From Marinobacter sp. BGYM27 (GTDB lineage Bacteria > Pseudomonadota > Gammaproteobacteria > Pseudomonadales > Oleiphilaceae), in contig JANZNS010000003.1 of assembly GCA_025153445.1 (NCBI GenBank), positions 537,490 through 601,489 of the forward strand: a stretch of DNA of 64,000 nucleotides, written 5' to 3'. Under the pieces are notes generated by a model, which saw only the letters and a program-made list of their open reading frames with translations, ran no database searches and was not told where the DNA came from. The translations under genes were made by a program, and so were the position numbers. Shown here in pieces: positions 54,748-62,531 of this stretch; the first letter of the stretch is position 1; every line of letters begins with the position of its first letter.

Positions 54748-55296
54748 ATCGAGTTCTCCTGATTACCGATCGTTCCAGCTCAATTATCAACTGACAGAAC
54801 AGCATCCATTCAGGGTCAATACTTGTGCCCTTACGCCTGCACACTATCCAGCCATGATATTTCCGGGGTAAATCCATAGCCGCCCCGGCAAGTCCCCTTT
54901 TATGTTGATCAGTCAGCCAAACACCGAAGCTGCATTCTTTCTCAACAACACGCTAGCGCCTCCGTTGGGAGGAACAGTATCAAGATAGTTGAGCATCAAT
55001 ATCAGGCAAGAAAATGCAGATGGTTGGTCAGGAGGGAATCGGACTGTGCAAGTAACCCAAGCTCTGAAAAAGGGCATTCATACAATCGAAATTAAAGGCA
55101 CTTTGCGCCAAGCTATTCAGCTGTCATTCGATTTTGTTTGCTTAAGAGAAGATAAATCTATTCATGTTCCCTGGTTATGCTTGGATAAAAGTTTTGACGC
55201 AAGTTTGTTCTTTTCCCTCTGATCAATTTCCAGAATATGTTTGAGGCGGGGTTCAAATAGCACAGGTTAGGATTTAACCCCTATCCATCAAATCGC
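54748..55296. other. Intergenic region, possible degraded gene
   Basis: About 550 bases. The left part should hold the DUF1254 gene promoter, with a weak CCGGGG/CCCCGG hairpin at 54863-54888. The middle contains a 77-residue open frame described separately. No RNA or repeat is evident. Confidence 0.35.
54989..55222 (+). CDS. Doubtful short ORF, possible gene fragment
   Basis: A 77-residue open frame. Its middle (NRTVQVTQALKKGIHTIEIKG) reads like strands of a carbohydrate-binding or PA14-like domain, but there is no convincing ribosome binding site and the end is Phe/Leu-rich and non-protein-like. It could be a remnant of a larger gene. Low confidence. Confidence 0.25.
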   Translation: MSINIRQENADGWSGGNRTVQVTQALKKGIHTIEIKGTLRQAIQLSFDFVCLREDKSIHVPWLCLDKSFDASLFFSL

Positions 55297-55668
55297 TCAT
55301 TTTTTCTTCTCAAGCGCCTCTCGAAGACCGGCAAACGGGTTATGGGTCGCCGCTTTCCTTCTTTTCCCGGAACTCCCACCGTACCGGACGAAATCCTCAA
55401 ACTTGGTATGCTCTTCATCGTGACAGTACACGCACAATAGCTCCCAATTACTGCCATCGGCCGGGTTGTTGTCGTGGTCGTGATCAACATGGTGCACCGT
55501 CAGTTCCCGCACATTGGCGCGGGTAAATTCACGGGCACAGCGGCCACACACCCAGGGATACATCTTCAGCGCCCGCTCCCGGTAGCCGCCTTCGCGCTTG
55601 GCAATATACTCACGCTGCTCAGCCAGCAGCTTATCCAGTTTGCTTGGGTTGCCAGCGTTCTGACTCAT
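55297..55668 (-). CDS. yajD: YajD-type HNH nuclease
   Basis: HNH endonuclease domain protein of 123 residues, matching E. coli YajD in length and pattern. Zinc Cys pairs CGRC and CVYC flank the motif TVHHVDHDHDNNP, and HDEEH supplies the last His. The start at 55668 has GAGG nine bases upstream. The DNA substrate and role are unknown. Confidence 0.92.
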   Translation of the reverse strand: MSQNAGNPSKLDKLLAEQREYIAKREGGYRERALKMYPWVCGRCAREFTRANVRELTVHHVDHDHDNNPADGSNWELLCVYCHDEEHTKFEDFVRYGGSSGKRRKAATHNPFAGLREALEKKK

Positions 55669-55853
55669 GGTGAATGACCTCAATGGGCGAATAAAAAACT
55701 CAGGGGCGGCGCTTCGCGTTCACATCGGCAGCGTGTTTAACGACAAATATACCAGCATGCCAACAACATCAAGGAAGCTCGCCTTGAAATCGATCTTCCT
55801 CGATTTATATTGATGCATGCGGTCTATCCACGACCGATACCTCTTTGGAAGAC

Positions 55854-56414
55854 CTATCTAAAGTGATTCTCCACCAGATTTTTTGCTTTAGACCATAAGC
55901 TGGCAGACCCTTTATTGATCGTCGGTCCATAGCGCTCGTTCACCTGAGCTTCCGTCACATTGGCTTCCAACCAAGTACCCCCGCCCGTTGCAACGTTATG
56001 GATCAAAGGCTGAAACCGATCCAGTGCTTTAGCGAATGCGGCATCATCGCTGGTGCCCGCTTCGAACTCACGCCAAAGCTCTATTAACTCTCTACCCTGG
56101 TTCTCTGGAAGCAGCCCAAATAGCCGCTGTGCCGCCTGCTGTTCCAGCACTTCCTGCTGTCCATTATCCGCAGCGTCATGTAGGGGGTGGTCACCGGCAT
56201 CGATTTCTACAATATCGTGGATCAAAAGCATGCGGATCACACGATTGATATCGATTGCCTGGTTTGATGAATCGGCGAGGATTAGCGCATACATGGCCAG
56301 GTGCCACGAATGCTCGGCTGAATTTTCTCTGCGGGACTGATCAATAAGCGGAGATTTCCGCACCACACTTTTGAGCTTATCGATCTCTTGAAGAAATGTT
56401 AGTTGATTGTCCAT
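55854..56414 (-). CDS. HD domain hydrolase (5'-deoxynucleotidase-like)
   Basis: Cytoplasmic metal-dependent phosphohydrolase of 186 residues, similar to YfbR/HDDC2. Metal ligands are in ENSAEHSWHLAMYALIL (His) and LLIHDIVEIDAGD (His-Asp), and a distal Asp occurs in KALDRFQPLIHN. AAGG lies seven bases before the ATG at 56414. It is likely a nucleoside 5'-monophosphatase. It heads the region where repeats and unknown short genes begin. Confidence 0.87.
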   Translation of the reverse strand: MDNQLTFLQEIDKLKSVVRKSPLIDQSRRENSAEHSWHLAMYALILADSSNQAIDINRVIRMLLIHDIVEIDAGDHPLHDAADNGQQEVLEQQAAQRLFGLLPENQGRELIELWREFEAGTSDDAAFAKALDRFQPLIHNVATGGGTWLEANVTEAQVNERYGPTINKGSASLWSKAKNLVENHFR

Positions 56415-56493
56415 AGCCGAACCTTGGGTGACTGTAGGCATTAGTTCACTTTGAGCGCTCGTAGAAAGGCCCTTTTTGGGGAGTGCAGGGTTT

Positions 56494-56576
56494 CAGGTCA
56501 GGCCTTTTGCTTCACACTAAATGCAGGCGGGTCTTCAAGACAATAGAGCAATAGCAAAACACGAGACCTGACCCCG
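56494..56576. repeat. REPIN-like inverted pair
   Basis: CAGGTCAGGCCTTTTGC on one side and GCAAAACACGAGACCTGACCCCG on the other are inverted copies of the CAAGACCTGACCC motif, about 40 bases apart, between the HD hydrolase and a secreted-protein gene. Confidence 0.6.
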
Positions 56577-56635
56577 AGTTTTCATGGAATGGAGCCGACG
56601 ACGCAATGTACTAAACGCCGCCATACATGCACTGG

Positions 56636-57214
56636 TTAGCGCATTTTCTCCATTGCACGCTGCGCCGCGATCATTATCTGTTGAACCGTGGCAGTGAACG
56701 ACTGAATCGCATCACAATCAAGTGCATCAAGATCTTCCTTTAATGCGCTCTCAGATGCCTCAATGTACTCTAGGACGAGAGCATCTGAATCCTTCATGAT
56801 TACGGCAGCTTGCGCTCTCAGCGACGCTGGCACAGCCTCGAAATTCATGCTGTTAAGGCCACATTGCATGTGTGCCACGCGCAACATTCCGTAAACCCTG
56901 GCCCAGCCTTCGACCATTTTTCTAACATAGCCTTCTGATTTTCGATTGTTTTCATCCAAGGCTTTTAAATGCCGCAACGACTGTTCTTTGCAGGCTTGGC
57001 TCATCGGGGCGGCTCCTGGAGACGATGCTTTCAGGCAACGCTCTCTCTCCAGCTCTCCAATAAACTCACCATCGGCAGAAACCAGCTTGCCCCTCAACTC
57101 ATTGATCGTTCGCAGCTCGGCAAATAAGCGTTTGTCGAGACTCTCTGCTGCAAAGAGGGCTGCAGGAAGAACGAGTAGAATAAAACTGAGAGAGTAAATA
57201 AATGGAACTCGCAT
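56636..57214 (-). CDS. Exported hypothetical protein
   Basis: Predicted periplasmic protein of 192 residues that I do not recognise. A good signal peptide (FIYSLSFILLVLPAALFAAES) is followed by a mostly helical mature part with four Cys (RERCLKAS; QACKEQ; HMQCGLN; ALDCDAI). The start lies 17 bases from palindromic element A. Confidence 0.65.
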   Translation of the reverse strand: MRVPFIYSLSFILLVLPAALFAAESLDKRLFAELRTINELRGKLVSADGEFIGELERERCLKASSPGAAPMSQACKEQSLRHLKALDENNRKSEGYVRKMVEGWARVYGMLRVAHMQCGLNSMNFEAVPASLRAQAAVIMKDSDALVLEYIEASESALKEDLDALDCDAIQSFTATVQQIMIAAQRAMEKMR

Positions 57215-57230
57215 ATGTCCTTTTCTCGTT

Positions 57231-57291
57231 AAAAGGGGTCTGATCGATTTAAAACCCGTCAGTTTGGTTAAAAATAAATCGATCTCCCCCT
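57231..57291. repeat. Palindromic element A
   Basis: An imperfect palindrome of about 60 bases: the left arm AAAAGGGGTCTGATCGATTT pairs with the right arm AAATAAATCGATCTCCCCCT, with a TTTGGTTAAA core. It begins six bases after the stop codon of the 74-residue gene and resembles elements B and C. Confidence 0.7.
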
Positions 57292-57296
57292 ATCTT

Positions 57297-57521
57297 TTAC
57301 TCGATGAAATCCCATGGAATCTCTCTTTTAAAGATTGAAATACTCTCCTCCATCAACTCGAGGGATACAGCTTCTTTAAAAAACGTGACAGTTCTCGCCC
57401 TGTCCGTATCGTCCCTGAAAATCTCGAGAACCAGGTCTTCATCGATGTAAATTTCGACACCAACACCATCCCGAGAATTTATATCGCTTGCGACAACAAC
57501 TCGAAGGTTATTCTGTTGCAC
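57297..57521 (-). CDS. Small conserved-looking hypothetical protein
   Basis: Cytoplasmic protein of 74 residues. I chose a GTG start at 57521 because AAGGAG lies five bases upstream; the open frame continues further without support. The sequence reads QQNNLRVVVASDINSRDGV, VEIYIDEDLVLEIFRDDT and ends FKREIPWDFIE. It is acidic and mixed alpha/beta. I have an impression of a widespread small family with this ending but cannot name it. Element A follows the stop directly. Confidence 0.6.
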   Translation of the reverse strand: MQQNNLRVVVASDINSRDGVGVEIYIDEDLVLEIFRDDTDRARTVTFFKEAVSLELMEESISIFKREIPWDFIE

Positions 57522-57652
57522 ATCTGCTCCTTGCCCGCCCTGTACGCAACGCTTGAGCCTCAATTGCCGCTATGAAGTGCAGCGACGGGTCAGGTGTTGC
57601 TAGCCAGCCTAAACCCAATCCACCCAAGTCCCATGAATCACTACCTGTATAC

Positions 57653-57705
57653 GAAAACCGGAACAGAACTGCTATCCAACTAAAAAATAAATCTGTCCCG
57701 GTTTC
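57653..57705. repeat. Palindromic element D
   Basis: A palindrome with arms GAAAACCGGAACAGA and TCTGTCCCGGTTTC and the core AAAAAATAAATC shared with elements A-C. It encodes the last residues (RNRDRFIF) and the stop codon of the DUF3775-like gene. Confidence 0.65.
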
Positions 57706-58000
57706 TTATACCAAGCTTTCGAACCCCTTCTTGCAATGCTGTACCAAGATCACTTAGTTCAAACAATTCTTCGACAACACCAAAACCTTTTTGCTTTGCA
57801 TCATGTATTAACAGACCATACTCATTTTCACTATGCCCAAGACCTATACTTATTAGAGCATAAAATATACTTAGCTCCTCCATATCCATAGAATCTATTA
57901 AATCAAACAATTCTACTTTAGCATCATGATGCAATTGCTGATGCTCTCTAAGTTTTGCAATAGCTTGAATCTGTTCAATGCCCGCTAGTGATAGCTTCAT
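57680..58000 (-). CDS. DUF3775-like small protein
   Basis: Protein of 106 residues, mostly helical, with the middle segment LFDLIDSMDMEELSIFYALISIGLGHSENEYGLLIHDAK, which resembles the DUF3775 family of unknown function. The gene is AT-rich compared with the left of the window, suggesting recent acquisition. The C-terminal residues lie inside palindromic element D, so the natural end may have been lost. Confidence 0.55.
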   Translation of the reverse strand: MKLSLAGIEQIQAIAKLREHQQLHHDAKVELFDLIDSMDMEELSIFYALISIGLGHSENEYGLLIHDAKQKGFGVVEELFELSDLGTALQEGVRKLGIRNRDRFIF

Positions 58001-58049
58001 AACTGTGGCCCAAAAGGGTTCCGAACGACTTAATAGTAGTCAGCTCAGC

Positions 58050-58113
58050 AAAGGAGTTGGATCGAGTTAAAACCAACCAGCTTGGTTGAAAACAAATCGA
58101 TATTCCCCCTTTT
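58050..58113. repeat. Palindromic element B
   Basis: A 64-base element similar to C: AAAGGAGTTGGATCGAGTT, a CCAACCAGCTTGGTTG core and AAACAAATCGATATTCCCCC. It joins directly the truncated 5' end of a gene related to the one at 63.1 kb. Confidence 0.7.
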
Positions 58114-58117
58114 AATT

Positions 58118-58166
58118 TACTACCTCGCAGTGCTTGGCGAAGGTACTCTGGATTATAAACATCCAC
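58118..58166 (-). pseudogene. 5' remnant of an EHxxPV-family gene
   Basis: The start codon and about 16 codons match the intact gene at 63108-63611 (both begin MDVYNPEYLR), but one extra base shifts the frame and homology ends at palindromic element B. The similarity also extends upstream of the start for about 50 bases. It is a truncated duplicate, not a working gene. Confidence 0.75.
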
Positions 58167-58188
58167 AGAAATTACTCACATGAGTTTC

Positions 58189-58213
58189 AATAGCAAAACG
58201 CAAGACCTGACCC
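58189..58213. repeat. CAAGACCTGACCC repeat motif copy
   Basis: AATAGCAAAACGCAAGACC followed by TGACCC, about 25 bases before the remnant start codon. Other copies are at 56.5, 60.2 and 63.6 kb. Confidence 0.65.
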
Positions 58214-58353
58214 TGGGAAGCAGTCGCCAATGTTGAGTAGTGCGGCCTTAACAAAACGTTGCCATCGTTTTCATTATAAACGTTGGTTTTTTGTGTAGCC
58301 CGAGACTATAGTTCGATTCAACTATAATCAACGCCCAGAGTCGGAGAAAGTTC

Positions 58354-60015
58354 ATGTTAAGGATGAAGCGACCACTGATTGTTTTCGCCCTCTTTGGTAG
58401 CGCAAGTCTGCTCTCGGGTTGCGGTGATTCCTCTGATACAGCGCGCATTGAACCAGCTGATACAACGCCACCGGAGGTGTCATCGGTCACCCCCGCGGCT
58501 GGCATGTCTGATGTGCAGCGAGATGTGGAACTGACCGCCAGTTTCAATGAAGACATGCTGGCCACCAGTGTTAATGACACGACGTTCACTGTGACAGCCG
58601 GCAACACGGTGACCGGTGCCGTCACCTTTAATGGCGATACCAATGTCGCCACGTTTACACCCGACAGTGACCTGCCGCTGCTGACAGAAGTGACGGCTTC
58701 ATTGGGCACGGGCATGACCGACCTGGTAGCCAATGGGCTGACCGCTGATTATGACTGGAGCTTTACGACCCGGGACGGTCGCTGGGGCACGGCTGAGTTG
58801 ATCGAGACTGACAATGCCGGGAATGCTTCCACCCCGCAGATCGCTATGGACGCCAGCGGGAACGCCATCGCCGTGTGGCACCAAAGTGACGGCACTCACT
58901 ACAATATCGTTGCCAACCGTTATGCAGCGGGCAACGGCTGGGGTACGGCTGAATTGATCGAGACTGACAATGCCGGGTCTGCCTACGGCCCGCAGATCGC
59001 CACGGACGCCAACGGGAACGCCATTGCCGTGTGGTACCAACAGGACGGCACTCGCACCAATATCGTTGCCAACCGTTATGCAGCGGGCAGCGGCTGGGGC
59101 ACGGCTGAATTGATCGAGACTGACAATGCCGGGAATGTCTTCGGCCCGCAGATCACCATAGACGCCAACGGGAACGCTATTGCCGTTTGGCAGCAATATG
59201 ACGGCACTCGCAACAATATTGTTGCCAACCGTTATACAGCGGGCAGCGGCTGGGGCACGGCTGAATTGATCGAGACTGACAATACTGGGCCTGCCTACAA
59301 CCCGCAGATCGTCATAGACGCCAACGGGAACGCTATTGCCGTTTGGCAGCAATATGACGGCACTCGCTCCAATATCGTTGCCAACCGTTATGCAGCGGGC
59401 TGGGGCACAGCTGAATTGATCGAGACTGACAATGCCGGGAATGCCTCCAGGCCGCAGATCGCCGCGGACGCCAATGGAAATGCTATTGCCGTTTGGCAGC
59501 AACATGACGGCACTCGCGAGAATATGGTTGCCAACCGTTATACAGCGGGCAGCGGCTGGGGCACGGCTGAGTTGATCGAGACTGACAATGCTGGGGATGC
59601 CTCCAGGCCGCAGATCGCCACGGACGCCAACGGGAATGCTATTGCCGTTTGGCAGCAACATGACGGCACTCGTGACAATATGGTTGCCAACCGTTATACA
59701 GCGGGCAGCGGCTGGGGCACGGCTGAATTGATCGAGACTGACAACGCTGGGAATGCCTCCACCCCGCAGATCGCTATAGACGCCAGCGGGAACGCCATCG
59801 CCGTGTGGCACCAAAGTGACGGCACTCGCGACAATATTCTTGCCAATCGTTATGCGGCGGGCAGCGGCTGGGGCACGGCTGAATTGATCGAGACTGACGA
59901 TTCTGGGGATGCCTCCAACCCGCAGATCGCCACGGACGCCAACGGGAATGCCATCGCGGTCTGGGATCAGATCGTTGGCGGCGATAGAAACATCTACACC
60001 AATCGGTTTGATTGA
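58354..60015 (+). CDS. Lipoprotein with Ig-like domain and eight tandem repeats
   Basis: Surface or periplasmic lipoprotein of 553 residues. The signal ends in a lipobox LLSGCG. An Ig-like domain of the bacterial Big_5 type spans about residues 38-140 (PPEVSSVTPAAGMSDVQRDVELTASFNEDM; ending YDWSFTTRDG). The rest is eight copies of a 52-residue unit that begins WGTAELIETDN and contains PQIA-D-NGNAIAVW and NIVANRY. The unit is likely a beta-propeller or beta-helix blade. GGAG precedes ATG 58354. Related repeat proteins may bind carbohydrate or proteins; the role is unknown. Confidence 0.85.
   Translation: MLRMKRPLIVFALFGSASLLSGCGDSSDTARIEPADTTPPEVSSVTPAAGMSDVQRDVELTASFNEDMLATSVNDTTFTVTAGNTVTGAVTFNGDTNVATFTPDSDLPLLTEVTASLGTGMTDLVANGLTADYDWSFTTRDGRWGTAELIETDNAGNASTPQIAMDASGNAIAVWHQSDGTHYNIVANRYAAGNGWGTAELIETDNAGSAYGPQIATDANGNAIAVWYQQDGTRTNIVANRYAAGSGWGTAELIETDNAGNVFGPQITIDANGNAIAVWQQYDGTRNNIVANRYTAGSGWGTAELIETDNTGPAYNPQIVIDANGNAIAVWQQYDGTRSNIVANRYAAGWGTAELIETDNAGNASRPQIAADANGNAIAVWQQHDGTRENMVANRYTAGSGWGTAELIETDNAGDASRPQIATDANGNAIAVWQQHDGTRDNMVANRYTAGSGWGTAELIETDNAGNASTPQIAIDASGNAIAVWHQSDGTRDNILANRYAAGSGWGTAELIETDDSGDASNPQIATDANGNAIAVWDQIVGGDRNIYTNRFD
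58783..60012 (+). repeat. Eight tandem 156-bp coding repeats
   Basis: Eight units of 52 codons (the fourth is two codons shorter, the last is diverged at its end). DNA identity between units is very high. Units 1 and 7 share the segments ASTPQIA and DASGNAIAVWHQSDGT, which others lack, a sign of recent duplication or gene conversion. The copy number may vary between strains. Confidence 0.95.
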
Positions 60016-60072
60016 GTCGAAGCCCGTTTCTGAAAGAGGCGCGAAGGTGTTTTGGTAAAGCCTGGAAAGACA

Positions 60073-60094
60073 AAGCCCCCGGCGATGGGGGCTT
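60073..60094 (+). terminator. Hairpin after repeat lipoprotein gene
   Basis: AAGCCCCC and GGGGGCTT pair around a six-base loop 57 bases after the stop. No T tract follows, so termination is uncertain. Confidence 0.55.
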
Positions 60095-60187
60095 GAATCT
60101 GACCGTCGGTCATCAGGATGTATCCCCAGTACCGGTCATTCTCTTACCCTGCATACCAAACTTTCTGTAAAGAACTGAAGCCCGATG

Positions 60188-60209
60188 CCAAAACGCAAGA
60201 CCTGACCTC
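60188..60209. repeat. CAAGACCTGACC repeat motif copy
   Basis: CCAAAACGCAAGACCTGACC followed by TC, in the gap between the repeat lipoprotein and the propeller lipoprotein. Confidence 0.55.
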
Positions 60210-60504
60210 TGATTTTTTGTTGTGTATCAAAATAAATATTGATTGCAATATATGGTAAATAATCAGATGACTGCATCAATCACCTCACACAGTCATGCGC
60301 GGAACAACTGCTAGAAAAGTCTAGGCGGGGTGAGGCATTCGCCATTAAAATAATCGATCCACCCCTTTAATTACCAAGACCTTACCCAGTTACTCTTAAC
60401 TACGGCGCTTTTTATAAATCCAGACTTGGTTTCCTAAAGCAGGCGAAAGGCAGGACATTGCGAATTGTAACAGTAACGCTGGTTATATCCCCGGATCAGA
60501 ACTT

Positions 60505-60588
60505 CGTAACGGAACGCGTAACGGAACGAACAAAAAGAAACTTTTATCGACCATTAAATCTTTAAGATAGGCCTTTAAATCTTTAAGA
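60505..60588 (+). promoter_or_regulatory. Two sets of short direct repeats before a gene
   Basis: CGTAACGGAACG occurs twice in tandem (60505-60528), then TTAAATCTTTAAGA twice (60554-60567 and 60575-60588) with a 21-base period, i.e. two helical turns. They lie 13-96 bases before the start of the propeller lipoprotein gene and could be regulator binding sites or untranslated-leader elements. Confidence 0.45.
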
Positions 60589-60600
60589 GACAGGCCCCCT

Positions 60601-61977
60601 ATGAACAACAAAAATCGGCTTTCTGCAATTGCTGCCTCTGTCGCAATCTCGCTCAGCCTTACGGGTTGCAATCTATGGGACGGCGGGTCTACATCAACGC
60701 CAGACCCTGACCCAGCTCCAATCACAGTAAAGTACACCATTGGTGGCGATATTTCCGGGCTGGCGAGCGGCCAGCAGGTGAGCATGCAGAATAACGGCGG
60801 AGACACCTTGACCCTCTCAGCCAATGGTGGTTTTACCTTCGCAGCCCCCATTGAGGCCGATGGCAGCTACAACGTGGTGGTGAGCGAGCAGCCTGTTGGT
60901 GTCCAGACCTGCTCGGTATCTTCGGGCTCGGGCAGCAACGTGAGCGCCAACGTGACCAGCGTGAAGGTGTCGTGTTCGTCGCACAATGTGTATGTGTCCG
61001 ACGCCGCGAATCCGCAAATATTCCAGTATGCGATAGAGCATGACGGAACACTGACTCCGCTTTCTTCCGCAACGGTATCGACGACAGGTCCAACCCAAGG
61101 CTTTGCGATCCATCCGAGCGGCACGCACCTCTATGCGACAATCAACAGCATGAATCAGGTCGAGCAGTTCAACATCGCCAATGACGGCAGCCTTACGGCG
61201 ATGACTACACCGGCAGTTCCTACCGGCGCAGGCCCCTACCAGGCAACCGTTTCTCCTGACGGAAAATACCTCTTTGTCGGCAATCAGGGCGGAGCCAGCA
61301 TCACCTCGTTCAGCATCGCCAGCGATGGCTCGCTCACGGCAGTCGGCACTTATTCCTGCTCAACGCAGTGCAACAACGTGCAGGGATTGGCAGTGGACTC
61401 AAGCTCGTCGTACCTCTACATCGGCGGCGCGCAATATCGATATATTGTTACCATGACGATTGCTACCGATGGATCACTTTCCAACCCGGTGGGAGTGTAT
61501 GGGTCTAGCCTGGGAGGCCGCGCGGTCGAGACTGATCCAAGCGGTGCGTATCTGTTAGCGGGGGGCAACTCCTCGATATCGGAGTTCACAATCGACTCTA
61601 CTGACGGCTCCCTCTCGCTTTACAGCACAATTCCACTGACGGATAGCGGTACACAGACGATGGTGTTCGATCCGAGTGGGTCGTACCTATACCTGAGCAT
61701 GGGCATCAGCAACACGGTCAATCAGTTTTTCTATGACAATGGCACGCTGACAGCTCTGTCGCCGGCGTCAGTTTCGGCCGGTGCGTCGCAAACTAACGTC
61801 TATGACGTGGCCGTCGACCCGACCGGGCGCTACACCTACACTCTCAACCGCAACTCCAGGGACATATCCCAGTTCGTCGTGGGAAGCGACGGTGCTCTGT
61901 CTGCCAACACGGTATCCGGCGTGGTCTCACTCCCGAATTCTCCGTTGCCGGACCCTATTTCAATCATTGTCAGATAA
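60601..61977 (+). CDS. Lactonase-like beta-propeller lipoprotein
   Basis: Exported lipoprotein of 458 residues. The lipobox is SLTGC. A short beta domain (about residues 40-120, IGGDISGLASGQQVSMQNNGGDTLTLSANGGF) precedes a seven-bladed propeller of the 6-phosphogluconolactonase/YVTN type, with blades marked by repeated S-D/S-G-Y-L-Y/F-V and NDGSLT motifs (SPDGKYLFVGNQGG; DPSGAYLLAGGN; DPSGSYLYLSMG; DPTGRYTYTLNRN). Enzyme activity is unlikely for a surface lipoprotein; a binding or scaffolding role is inferred. Confidence 0.82.
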   Translation: MNNKNRLSAIAASVAISLSLTGCNLWDGGSTSTPDPDPAPITVKYTIGGDISGLASGQQVSMQNNGGDTLTLSANGGFTFAAPIEADGSYNVVVSEQPVGVQTCSVSSGSGSNVSANVTSVKVSCSSHNVYVSDAANPQIFQYAIEHDGTLTPLSSATVSTTGPTQGFAIHPSGTHLYATINSMNQVEQFNIANDGSLTAMTTPAVPTGAGPYQATVSPDGKYLFVGNQGGASITSFSIASDGSLTAVGTYSCSTQCNNVQGLAVDSSSSYLYIGGAQYRYIVTMTIATDGSLSNPVGVYGSSLGGRAVETDPSGAYLLAGGNSSISEFTIDSTDGSLSLYSTIPLTDSGTQTMVFDPSGSYLYLSMGISNTVNQFFYDNGTLTALSPASVSAGASQTNVYDVAVDPTGRYTYTLNRNSRDISQFVVGSDGALSANTVSGVVSLPNSPLPDPISIIVR

Positions 61978-61997
61978 TAGGTTCAGAAAAGCGCAGT

Positions 61998-62061
61998 AAA
62001 GGGGTCAGATCGAGTTAAAGCCAACCAGTTTGGTTAAAAACAAATCGATCCGACCCCTTTT
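61998..62061. repeat. Palindromic element C
   Basis: The clearest copy: AAAGGGGTCAGATCGAGTT pairs with AACAAATCGATCCGACCCCTTTT, with CCAACCAGTTTGGTT at the centre. The whole element can fold into one long hairpin. It encodes the last 14 or so residues and stop codon of the minus-strand gene. Confidence 0.8.
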
Positions 62062-62515
62062 GTTCAATCTCTATTCCAGCCGCGTGGTACCGCAGAAATG
62101 GGCGCTCAAGACTATGGCCAGATTTCGTAAGTTTTAGCCTGCCGAACCTCTGGTCTGAGGACTTGGAAATTCTCGCAACAGGATAGAACACCAACTCCTC
62201 AAATGGAGTGCCTGTCTCAAACAATGAAACCATTGCTGTAACCGGAATGGCGTGTTCGCAAACTACTGAAGTATCAAAGTCTAAACCCACCTCCCGATAG
62301 AGGCAGCCGGATTTTCGTGAGCCTGCCATTCCCATAAAATCGTGGCAGCCTCTTAGTCGGCGATTTATTTCGTCGCGCATTTCTCTGGGCTTTCGAAAGA
62401 AAGCGACTTCTTCAATTGTAAGAAGATTCGCTTTACAAAGTGCAACCTGCTCCGCAACCACGTCCGCAGTTGTGGCTCCATGTTTGTTTCTTATGCCGGG
62501 GATGAAAATTGCCAT
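62015..62515 (-). CDS. EHxxPV-family protein, C-terminus from a repeat
   Basis: Protein of about 166 residues, not recognised. It aligns with the 167-residue protein at 63108-63611: shared are a VAF-x-x-x-R segment, C-E-H-A-I-P-V against A-E-H-V-V-P-V in the middle, and R-Y-x-x-A-G-I-E near the end. After GIEIEQ the sequence is encoded by palindromic element C (KGSDRFVFNQTGWL), replacing the natural end. Two Cys (GCHDF, SGCLY) precede the motif. An HNH-like nuclease is one guess, as EHxxP recalls the first part of that motif, but the rest of the motif is not seen. I chose start 62515, 16 bases after the membrane-protein stop. Confidence 0.6.
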   Translation of the reverse strand: MAIFIPGIRNKHGATTADVVAEQVALCKANLLTIEEVAFFRKPREMRDEINRRLRGCHDFMGMAGSRKSGCLYREVGLDFDTSVVCEHAIPVTAMVSLFETGTPFEELVFYPVARISKSSDQRFGRLKLTKSGHSLERPFLRYHAAGIEIEQKGSDRFVFNQTGWL

Positions 62516-62531
62516 ACTTTCTAATACCAAA

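Larger units (their letters stand above)
60016..60600. other. Repeat-bearing intergenic region
   Basis: About 585 bases with no gene. It holds a weak hairpin, one CAAGACCTGACC motif copy (60188-60209), a possible degenerate right arm of the palindromic elements at 60351-60370 (TAATCGATCCACCCCTTTAA) and a set of short direct repeats before the next gene (60505-60588). Confidence 0.6.

Noticed and set aside
57975..58166. 63-codon frame starting MDVYNPEYLR
   Set aside because: Only the first codons are homologous to the intact gene; the rest is frameshifted and runs through palindromic element B, so it is a pseudogene remnant.
58699..59814. Minus-strand open frame of 371 codons
   Set aside because: It is the antisense translation of the eight tandem repeats; its periodic sequence simply mirrors them.
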